Assembly: GCA_018883725.1 (NCBI GenBank)
Contig: JAHLFN010000019.1
Location: forward strand, 1-59,136
Direction of reading: 5' to 3'
DNA length: 59,136 nt
DNA from: Candidatus Fusobacterium pullicola
GTDB lineage: Bacteria > Fusobacteriota > Fusobacteriia > Fusobacteriales > Fusobacteriaceae
The notes beneath the pieces were generated by a model. It saw nothing but the letters and a program-made list of their open reading frames with translations. It did not search any database and was not told the origin of the DNA. The position numbers and the translations under genes were made by a program. Below, piece after piece: positions 52,740-59,136 of this stretch (position 1 is its first letter; the number at the start of each line of letters is the position of its first letter).

Positions 52740-54095
52740 ATGTTAATTAAAGGAAGTTTTGATTGTACAAAAAATGTTGAAAAGCTTGAGTACAATTTCT
52801 TAGTTGAAGAGGGAGTAAAGGAGATAGAGCTGATTATAAAGAAAGGACCTTTTCAACATGTAATAATACAACTTGTAGATAGTAAAGGGAAGTATAGAGC
52901 ATTGACTTCATTTAAAACTTTTGAAAAGGAGTATTACATCAGTAAAGATAATAAAAAAACTTCTAACTGCTGTATAGCTGGAGAGATTCCAGCTGGAGAA
53001 TGGAAGGTAAGATTATTAAAGAATTATATAGTAGATAGTGAATTTGAGATTGAGATATTAGGAAATAAAGAGATAACAAATGGTGAAACTAAGTTTAAAG
53101 ATATGGTATTAACTGAAAGATTTGCAGATAAAAAAGAGTGGTATTTTGGGGAATTACATAATCATACAAGGGTTTCTGATGGAAAGATATCTTTAGAAGA
53201 GTTAGAAAAGGAGATAGTTGAGAAGAAGTTGGACTTCATATTCCCAACAGAGCATAACAGTGTATTAACTAAGTATCCCAATATAGATATTCCTGTAATA
53301 CCATCAACGGAGTTAACTTTAGATGATTTAGGGCATTTTAATTTCTTTGGGCTGAAAGAGTTTATTGATTACTACTCACTTATTGAAGAGGGAGAAGCAA
53401 AAGAGGAGAGTTTAAGGAAAATATTTGAAAAGGTGAAGAGCATAGGTGGAATGATATCTTTAAATCACCCATTTCACAATAGTCGTAGAATGCCTTTAGG
53501 ACTTATGTACAATATAGATTTAGAGAATTTAGACTTTTTAGAGGTAATAAATTCACCTACAGTGGAGGGAAGAAATCCTTACTATGATAAGAAAACTTTA
53601 GAAGCTTTAGATATACTTTGGAGTAATGGATACAAGGTATTTGCTGTAGCTGGAAGTGATAATCATGGAATGGTTTTAGGAGACCCTTTGAACTATATAA
53701 AGTTAGATGAGTACTCAACAGATAATATCTTAAAGAGTTTAAAGCTTGGAAGAAGCTATGTATCGAGAATAGGGGAGTTAGAGTTAGAGTATAGAAACAA
53801 TGGAAAGTTAATCTATCCAGGGGAAGAGGTAAAAGGTAAAGTAGAGATAAAAGTTAAGGGAGATAAAAACCTAATTTGGAAAGTTATAAAAAATAATAGA
53901 GTTATTGAGACAGTTGAAGGGAAAGAGCTTATCGCAGCTCATGAAGTAAATGAAAAAGAGTACCTAAGGGTAGAGGCTACTGATATAGACCATGAGATTT
54001 TTGTAGTGATAAATCCAGTTTACAACTCTATAGATAGAGTAGAGCCTCAGATAAAAAAATGGTTTGAGATAAAAGACTCAATTTGGAGGGAGTAG
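52740..54095 (+). CDS. PHP-domain metallo-phosphoesterase (CehA/McbA-like) heading the ugp-like operon
   Basis: The protein has 451 residues without a signal peptide. An N-terminal beta-sandwich (about 1-125) precedes a PHP domain with metal-binding motifs ELHNHTRVSDG (about 137), FIFPTEHNSV (about 170), STELTLDDLGHFNFFG (about 192), SLNHPFHNSRR (about 240) and VAGSDNHG (about 304). A C-terminal beta domain follows. AGGAGGA lies upstream. Its stop is three bases before the permease gene, so it belongs to the importer operon; a role in cleaving glycerophosphodiesters, replacing UgpQ, is an attractive but unproven idea. Confidence 0.82.
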   Translation: MLIKGSFDCTKNVEKLEYNFLVEEGVKEIELIIKKGPFQHVIIQLVDSKGKYRALTSFKTFEKEYYISKDNKKTSNCCIAGEIPAGEWKVRLLKNYIVDSEFEIEILGNKEITNGETKFKDMVLTERFADKKEWYFGELHNHTRVSDGKISLEELEKEIVEKKLDFIFPTEHNSVLTKYPNIDIPVIPSTELTLDDLGHFNFFGLKEFIDYYSLIEEGEAKEESLRKIFEKVKSIGGMISLNHPFHNSRRMPLGLMYNIDLENLDFLEVINSPTVEGRNPYYDKKTLEALDILWSNGYKVFAVAGSDNHGMVLGDPLNYIKLDEYSTDNILKSLKLGRSYVSRIGELELEYRNNGKLIYPGEEVKGKVEIKVKGDKNLIWKVIKNNRVIETVEGKELIAAHEVNEKEYLRVEATDIDHEIFVVINPVYNSIDRVEPQIKKWFEIKDSIWRE

Positions 54096-54098
54096 AGA

Positions 54099-54968
54099 AT
54101 GAAAAATAGAACAAACGAGATAAATGGGAGGATATTTTTCCTACCAGCTCTAATAATTACAATAATATTCTATATCTATCCATTATTAAAGACAGTATTA
54201 TACTCATTCTATTTTACAGGAAATAGTGGAGAACTGATTGAGTTTGCTGGGATAGAAAACTATATAGAGCTATTTACAGATAGTAATTTCTATTATAGTT
54301 TGTATGTAACCTTTAAATTTGTATTCTACACGACGATATTTAGTATTTTAGTATCTCTGTTTTTAGCAATACTTTGTAATGAAAAGTTAAAAGGGATACC
54401 GATGTTTAGAATATTTTTCTCATCTACAATGGGAATATCAGTTTCAGCTGCTTCTACTATAGTTTTATTTATGTTCCACCCAAGTGTAGGAATTATAAAT
54501 TCGATTTTAGTTGAGCTAGGATTTTTACCAATTAACTGGTTTACAGATAGTAGATATACACTGATGGCAGTAATAATCTCAACTGTATGGATGAATATTG
54601 GATTTGGATTTATTGTTCTGACTGCTGGACTACAAAATATAAGTACAGAGGTAGAGGAGAGCTGTATGATAGATGGAACAGGATATTTTTCAAAGTTATT
54701 TAAGATAACACTACCTCTGATTAGCCCGAGTCTATTTTATCTTCTGATAACAACTACTTTAAAATCATTCCAAAGTTTTGGACAGATAGATATTATGACT
54801 GGTGGAGGACCAGCTAACTCTACAAATATTCTTGTATATAGCTTATATAGAACAGCTTTTGTAGATTATAGATTTGATTATGCAAGTGTAAAGGGAGTTA
54901 TCCTACTGATAATAATTACAATAGTTATGTGTATAAAGTTTAAATTAGAAAGGAGAGTACATTATTAA
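54099..54968 (+). CDS. ABC sugar/glycerol-phosphate importer permease (UgpA/MalF type)
   Basis: The protein has 289 residues with six hydrophobic helices. The EAA loop that contacts the ATPase reads EESCMIDGTGYFSKLFKITLPLISPSLFY (split; about 187-210). FFLPALIITIIFYIYPLL at the start and FGQIDIMTGGGPANSTNILV near 230 are typical of the UgpA/MalF group. Two bases separate it from the second permease gene. Confidence 0.9.
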   Translation: MKNRTNEINGRIFFLPALIITIIFYIYPLLKTVLYSFYFTGNSGELIEFAGIENYIELFTDSNFYYSLYVTFKFVFYTTIFSILVSLFLAILCNEKLKGIPMFRIFFSSTMGISVSAASTIVLFMFHPSVGIINSILVELGFLPINWFTDSRYTLMAVIISTVWMNIGFGFIVLTAGLQNISTEVEESCMIDGTGYFSKLFKITLPLISPSLFYLLITTTLKSFQSFGQIDIMTGGGPANSTNILVYSLYRTAFVDYRFDYASVKGVILLIIITIVMCIKFKLERRVHY

Positions 54969-54969
54969 G

Positions 54970-55809
54970 ATGAAAAGTAAAATAAATTTTAATAGAGAGA
55001 ATATCAATAAGCTAATATGTTATGCAATCTTAATTTTTATGACAATAATAGTGTTCTCACCAATCATATACGCATTTTTAACAAGTTTTATGAGCAATAG
55101 AGATATAATGGCTGGAAGATTATTCCCAGAAACTTTCAGCTTTGAGAACTACAAGGTATTGAAGGATAAGATACCAATAGGAACATTTTTCTATAACTCT
55201 CTTGTTGTCTCTATCTTAGGAATGATATTCCAAATAATAACGTGTAGCTTAGCTGCATATGCTGTGGTTTTCATAGAGTTCAAAGGGAAAAAAGGAATGT
55301 ACCTACTTATATTACTATCTATGTTCATACCTTGGGAAGCGATATTTATTCCAAACTACATTACAGTGTTGAGAATGAACCTTATAGATACAAAACTAGC
55401 TATACTACTTCCATTTTTAACAAATGGACTGGGAGCTTTTCTGATGGTTCAACAATTTAAAAGCTTGAGTAAATCCTTAGTTGAGGCAGCTCAAATAGAT
55501 GGATGTAGTCATATCTATATCTATTCAAAAATAGTTATGCCTCTTTCAAAATCAATACTTGGAACTTGGGGGATGTATTCATTCTTAAATCTATGGAATA
55601 TGTATCTATGGCCACTGATGACATCTACAAGACCAGAATCAAGAACTATTCAAATAGGATTGAGAATGATGAATATGTCAGATGGAATAGCTGACTATGG
55701 AGTTATAATGGCAGCTGTAATAATGGTTACAATACCATCATTACTGGTTCTATTCTTAGGACAGACACAGTTACAAAAGGGAATTACAAGTGGAGCAGTA
55801 AAAGAATAA
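54970..55809 (+). CDS. ABC sugar/glycerol-phosphate importer permease (UgpE/MalG type)
   Basis: The protein has 279 residues. After the first helix comes FLTSFMSNRDIMAGRLFPETFSFENYK (split), a mark of UgpE-type permeases. The EAA loop is EAAQIDGCSHIYIYSKIVMPLSKSIL (split; about 176). SMFIPWEAIFIPNYITVLRMNLIDT lies in the middle helices. It pairs with the permease before it to form the pore. Confidence 0.9.
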   Translation: MKSKINFNRENINKLICYAILIFMTIIVFSPIIYAFLTSFMSNRDIMAGRLFPETFSFENYKVLKDKIPIGTFFYNSLVVSILGMIFQIITCSLAAYAVVFIEFKGKKGMYLLILLSMFIPWEAIFIPNYITVLRMNLIDTKLAILLPFLTNGLGAFLMVQQFKSLSKSLVEAAQIDGCSHIYIYSKIVMPLSKSILGTWGMYSFLNLWNMYLWPLMTSTRPESRTIQIGLRMMNMSDGIADYGVIMAAVIMVTIPSLLVLFLGQTQLQKGITSGAVKE

Positions 55810-55847
55810 GATTAAAAATCTAGATTGAGATAAATTGGAGGAGAATT

Positions 55848-57140
55848 ATGAGAGTAAAAACAGCGGTATCACTATTACTTTTAGGAATATCAACAATGGC
55901 AGCAGCTAAGGAAAAGATAGTATTTTGGCACGCAATGGGAGGAAATTTCCAACCAACGTTGAATAAGATAGTAGAGGAGTATAACAAGTCACAAGATGAG
56001 TATGAGGTAGAAGCTCTATATCAAGGTTCTTATCAAGAGACTTTAAATAAATTTAAAAGTGTACAGGGGACAGATAAGGCTCCAGCTCTAGTTCAATTAA
56101 ATGAGATTTCAACAGAGTATATGTATAATAGTGGGGCTATTACTCCTATACAAAATTTTGTGAATAAAGATGGTTATGATTTAAGTAAGTTAGAGGATAC
56201 ATTGATAAACTACTATACAATAAATGGAACTCTTTATTCAATGCCTTTTAACTCTTCAGCATCAGTTTTACTATACAATAAAGATGCTTTTAAAGAGGTA
56301 GGGCTTGACCCAGAGAAAGCTCCAAGAAGTTATAAGGAGATAAGTGAAGCAGCTAAGAAGTTAACAAAGGGAACTGAGAGATATGGTTTTGCAATGATAA
56401 TGGACGCTTGGTTTATAGAGCAATTATTAGCAAATGAGAATACTCTATATGTAAATGAGGAGAATGGAAGAGTTGGAAAGGCGCCAACTGGAGTGGCATA
56501 TGAAGGGGATAAGATAAAAGCTATCTTCTCTTGGTTAAATGATATGTATCGTACAAATACAGCCACTTCATATGGAAAGGAGTATCAAAATACAAGAGCA
56601 GCTTTCCTTTCTGGAAAAGTTACTATGTATATGGATAGCTCATCTGGAATACAACAGTTGACTGAGTTAGCAGATTTTGAAATAGGAACAGCTTATGTTC
56701 CAAGTGAGAGTGGAGAGTTTGTAGGAGTACCTATAGGGGGAGCTAGTTTATGGGTAACAAACTCTGTACCTACAAAGCAACAGGAAGCAGCTTGGGACTT
56801 TATAAAATATGCTGTTTCAAAGGAGAGTCAAGCACTTTGGGCTTCTTCAACAGGGTATTATTCAGTTAATAAAGAAGCGTACAATTTAGACTTATTAAAA
56901 AATGACTTAGAGAAAACTCCACAAAAATTGGTTGCTGTAAATGAGATAAAAAATACTAAAAAGACTCCAGCAACTTCAGGGGCAGTAGTTGGAGTATTCC
57001 CAGAGCTTAGAAAATTAATGACAGATGCTATGGAGAAAGTATATGTTGGAAATGAAAAGTTAGATAAGGTAATTGATAAAGTTGTTAAAGATTCTGATAG
57101 AGTTATTAAAAGATATAATAGACTAAACAAGAGTAAATAG
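55848..57140 (+). CDS. Extracellular solute-binding protein, family 1 (UgpB-like)
   Basis: The protein has 430 residues with a signal peptide (MRVKTAVSLLLLGISTMAAA) and no lipobox. Family 1 signs: KIVFWHAMGGNFQPTLNKIVEEYNKSQ (split) at the mature start, QGSYQETLNKFKS, VPIGGASLWVTN and the AWDFIKYAVSKESQALWASSTGYYSVN block (split). The WHAMGG start and the PVNKEAY-type end are those of UgpB, which binds sn-glycerol-3-phosphate or glycerophosphodiesters. Ligand is inferred. TGGAGGAG precedes the ATG. Confidence 0.88.
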   Translation: MRVKTAVSLLLLGISTMAAAKEKIVFWHAMGGNFQPTLNKIVEEYNKSQDEYEVEALYQGSYQETLNKFKSVQGTDKAPALVQLNEISTEYMYNSGAITPIQNFVNKDGYDLSKLEDTLINYYTINGTLYSMPFNSSASVLLYNKDAFKEVGLDPEKAPRSYKEISEAAKKLTKGTERYGFAMIMDAWFIEQLLANENTLYVNEENGRVGKAPTGVAYEGDKIKAIFSWLNDMYRTNTATSYGKEYQNTRAAFLSGKVTMYMDSSSGIQQLTELADFEIGTAYVPSESGEFVGVPIGGASLWVTNSVPTKQQEAAWDFIKYAVSKESQALWASSTGYYSVNKEAYNLDLLKNDLEKTPQKLVAVNEIKNTKKTPATSGAVVGVFPELRKLMTDAMEKVYVGNEKLDKVIDKVVKDSDRVIKRYNRLNKSK

Positions 57141-57183
57141 ATTATAATAGAGATATATGTAGTAAGTTATAGGAGGTAGAAAA

Positions 57184-58314
57184 GTGGCAAGAGTTACACT
57201 AAAACAAGTTGAAAAACAGTATCCAAATGGATTTAAAGCAGTACATGGGATAAATTTAGATATTAAAGATGGAGAGTTTATGGTTTTTGTAGGACCATCT
57301 GGTTGTGCAAAATCAACTACTCTTAGAATGGTAGCAGGTTTAGAAGAGATAACTGGAGGAGAGATTTGGATAGGTGATAAACTTGTAAATGATCTACCTC
57401 CAAAGGATAGAGGAATAGCAATGGTTTTCCAAAACTATGCACTATATCCACATATGACAGTTTATGAAAATATGGCTTTTGGATTAAAGATGGCTAAGGT
57501 ACCAAAAGAAGAGATAGATAGAAGGGTAAAGGAAGCAGCAGAGAAACTTGAAATTACTCAACTTTTAAATAGAAAACCAAAGGAGATGTCAGGAGGACAA
57601 AGACAAAGGGTAGCAGTAGGAAGAGCTATCGTTAGAAAGCCAGATGTTTTCCTATTTGATGAACCGCTATCTAACTTAGATGCAAAATTAAGAGTATCAA
57701 TGAGGGTTAAGATAACTCAACTTCATAAACAACTAAAGGCAGAGGGACAAAATGCCACAATGATATATGTAACACATGATCAAGTGGAAGCTATGACAAT
57801 GGGAGATAGAATTTGTGTACTTAATTTTGGAAAGATTATGCAAGTTGATACACCTCTAAATCTATATAATAAGCCAGCAAATAAATTCGTAGCAGGATTT
57901 ATTGGTTCACCAGCTATGAACTTGGTAAAAGTTAAGTTGGTTTCTAAAAATGAAAAATTATATGTAAAATTATCAAATGATGAACTATTAGAACTTCCTG
58001 AAGCAAAGGCTGAAAAGGTAAAAGATAGAGTTGGAGAGGAGTTCTGGTTAGGTATAAGACCAGAAAATATAGGAAATAGATTAACAGCTCCAGAAGGGGT
58101 AGAGAAAAACTTTGTAGAGGCAAAGATAAACCTTGTAGAGCAGATGGGTAATGAGGAGTTTGTGTATTTTATGCTAGGGGATACACAATATACAAGTAGA
58201 ATACCAGTTGAAAAATCTACAGGAGCAAACTTTAGTGAGAAGGAAAGTTTTTATTTTGATATGAATAAGTGCCACCTTTTTGATATGGCTACAGAAAATA
58301 ATGTAACTTTATAG
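57184..58314 (+). CDS. ABC importer ATPase (UgpC/MsmK type) with altered Walker A
   Basis: The protein has 376 residues from GTG 57184 with AGGAGG upstream. Nucleotide-binding domain: Q-loop [13 protein letters not shown], signature [15 protein letters not shown], Walker [14 protein letters not shown] and switch YVTHDQ are normal. Walker A reads GPSGCAKST, with Ala 42 (codon GCA, 57307-57309) where the last Gly before the catalytic Lys is expected. A C-terminal TOBE/MalK-like domain starts about 240. It energises the UgpA/E-like permeases. Whether the Ala reduces ATP use is open. Confidence 0.92.
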   Translation: MARVTLKQVEKQYPNGFKAVHGINLDIKDGEFMVFVGPSGCAKSTTLRMVAGLEEITGGEIWIGDKLVNDLPPKDRGIAMVFQNYALYPHMTVYENMAFGLKMAKVPKEEIDRRVKEAAEKLEITQLLNRKPKEMSGGQRQRVAVGRAIVRKPDVFLFDEPLSNLDAKLRVSMRVKITQLHKQLKAEGQNATMIYVTHDQVEAMTMGDRICVLNFGKIMQVDTPLNLYNKPANKFVAGFIGSPAMNLVKVKLVSKNEKLYVKLSNDELLELPEAKAEKVKDRVGEEFWLGIRPENIGNRLTAPEGVEKNFVEAKINLVEQMGNEEFVYFMLGDTQYTSRIPVEKSTGANFSEKESFYFDMNKCHLFDMATENNVTL

Positions 58315-58338
58315 AGATAAGATACTACTGCCACCTAG

Positions 58339-58366
58339 TATAAAAATTTATAAAAAAATTTTTATT
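58339..58366 (+). terminator. AT-only hairpin after the ugp-like operon
   Basis: ATAAAAATTT pairs with AAATTTTTAT across six bases, then TTTA. It is weak in energy and only a possible terminator. Confidence 0.35.
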
Positions 58367-58435
58367 TTAATCTTCCTTTAATAATTGAACTATATAATAA
58401 ATTCATAATGAAAGAGAGATTTAGGAGGTAGTAGT

Positions 58436-58849
58436 ATGAAAGATGTAAATATTAAAAAATTTGGAAAAAAGTTTTTAGTGGGTTTAGGGTTATCTGTCTT
58501 CATGCTTGGGATAGGAGGAGTAACTTATGCAGACTCTTTAAAAGAAAAACAAGCAAAGGAGATAGAGCAAAGACTCATTTTAAACAAGGTTTCAAAGAGT
58601 GGATTGAACTTGATTAGTTCAGATGAAGCAAAGGATATAGCACTAAAAACAGCAGAGGTAAATCCTAAAGAGGTACAATATATCAAGGCGAAGCTAGAAG
58701 AAGAGGATGATTACAAGATTATAAAGGGAAAAAGAGTAAACTATGTGTATGAAGTAGAGTTTTTACACAATGGTTTTGAGTATGAGTTTGATATAGATGC
58801 TGAAACAAAGGAAGTTATAAAAATTAAAGTTGATTCTTGGCAGGATTAA
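58436..58849 (+). CDS. Small exported PepSY-domain protein
   Basis: The protein has 137 residues. The signal peptide (KKFLVGLGLSVFMLGIGGVTYA) is followed by a linker and one PepSY unit: ISSDEAKDIALKTAEVNPKEVQYIKAKLEEEDD (split), then YVYEVEFLHNGFEYEFDIDAETKEVIKIKVDS (split). PepSY domains are thought to inhibit or chaperone peptidases or to act in the cell envelope. AGGAGG precedes the ATG, and a TATAAT-like box (ATATAATAA) lies about 40 bases before it. It has its own terminator, so it is monocistronic. Confidence 0.85.
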   Translation: MKDVNIKKFGKKFLVGLGLSVFMLGIGGVTYADSLKEKQAKEIEQRLILNKVSKSGLNLISSDEAKDIALKTAEVNPKEVQYIKAKLEEEDDYKIIKGKRVNYVYEVEFLHNGFEYEFDIDAETKEVIKIKVDSWQD

Positions 58850-58856
58850 AAAATAA

Positions 58857-58896
58857 AGAGAGTTTCTACCTAGAGAAGAGTAGAGCTCTCTTTTTT
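58857..58896 (+). terminator. Terminator after the PepSY gene
   Basis: The stem AGAGAG/CTCTCT is extended by TCTAC/GTAGA with a bulge, followed by six T. Confidence 0.75.
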
Positions 58897-59010
58897 ATGT
58901 CCAAGGAAATTGCTAGCTATTTAAAGAATTGAGGAATTTATGAAAAATTAAATTAGTTAAACAGAAATAAAAAAACACTCCTTCGTCTGAAAGAGTGCTA
59001 TAAACAAAGA

Positions 59011-59087
59011 TGGTGCCTAGAAATGGATTCGAACCATCGACCGTACGGGTATGAACCGTATGCTCTAGCCAACTGAGCTATCTAGGC
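59011..59087 (-). tRNA. tRNA-Met (anticodon CAT)
   Basis: On the minus strand: acceptor GCCTAGA/TCTAGGC, anticodon loop TTCATAC in a TACGG/CCGTA stem, discriminator A, encoded CCA. A CAT anticodon could also be a lysidine-modified tRNA-Ile; the first acceptor pair (G-C, so not the mismatch of an initiator) suggests elongator Met or Ile2. Confidence 0.9.
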
Positions 59088-59088
59088 A

Positions 59089-59136
59089 TGGTGGAGATAA
59101 GCGGGATCGAACCGCTGACCTACGCAGTGCAAGTGC
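59089..59136 (-). tRNA. tRNA-Ala (anticodon TGC), cut by the window end
   Basis: Only the 3' part is visible: the anticodon loop CTTGCAC with stem GCA/TGC, the T arm AGCGG-TTCGATC-CCGCT and TATCTCC-A-CCA. The 5' part lies beyond 59136. It is one base from the tRNA-Met, in the same orientation. Confidence 0.85.

Overview
The window is about 59 kb of very AT-rich DNA. Purine-rich Shine-Dalgarno sequences (GGAG, AGGGAG) precede nearly all genes. The encoded proteins are those of a strictly anaerobic, diderm bacterium: an anaerobic ribonucleotide reductase without an aerobic partner, periplasmic binding proteins with signal peptides but no lipobox, TolC-like and usher-like outer-membrane proteins, a LolA-like carrier and MreC. 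Gene content, codon use and the PheB/Feo/NrdDG set fit a member of the Fusobacteriota (probably Fusobacterium). The species cannot be fixed by reading alone.

Region 1 (about 1-13,240) is accessory. After the 3' end of a solute-binding protein gene comes a compact chaperone-usher-like pilus locus (539-8736). It holds a two-domain candidate tip adhesin, a PapD-like chaperone, three DUF4402-like pilins, a large usher-like protein, a MORN-repeat exported protein, a one-domain 'half' chaperone and another full chaperone. The only plausible promoter before the locus has a run of 14 T between its -35 and -10, the classic layout of a slipped-strand phase-variable promoter. A decayed transposase (8742-9280) separates this locus from an HD-GYP sensor protein and a family 5 solute-binding protein. 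A non-coding element resembling insertion-sequence ends follows.

Region 2 (13,244-28,606) contains an MscS channel, a three-gene ABC importer of the ABC_sub_bind/TrpXYZ type, a ribbon-helix-helix/WYL regulator, nrdD-nrdG behind two NrdR boxes spaced 31 bp, a ferrous-iron (Feo) operon with a consensus promoter, and a TolC/MacA/MacB-type efflux operon whose MacB is split in two genes.

Region 3 (28,696-52,515) is mostly housekeeping: a PASTA-containing transpeptidase, PriA, peptide deformylase, a DivIC/FtsB-like protein, GlpX, a BASS transporter with an iron-type dehydrogenase, six tRNA genes, an M20 peptidase, MreC, LolA-like, RecO, a PtsN-like protein, NrdR, Fmt, FolD, PheB, AccB, a CorC-type protein, a DUF502 protein, a TPR lipoprotein, Apt, a RelA/SpoT homologue and Tgt. 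A 36-residue membrane peptide with its own promoter and terminator lies at 35,665-35,775. nrdR itself is encoded here, 24 kb from its predicted operator.

Region 4 (52,740-59,136) is a Ugp-like ABC import operon led by a PHP-domain phosphoesterase. Its ATPase has an altered Walker A motif. A PepSY protein and two tRNA genes on the minus strand (Met, and Ala cut by the window end) follow.

The pilus locus with its homopolymer-spaced promoter is the strongest candidate for an undescribed system. All functional calls rest on motif recognition by eye; no database search was run.
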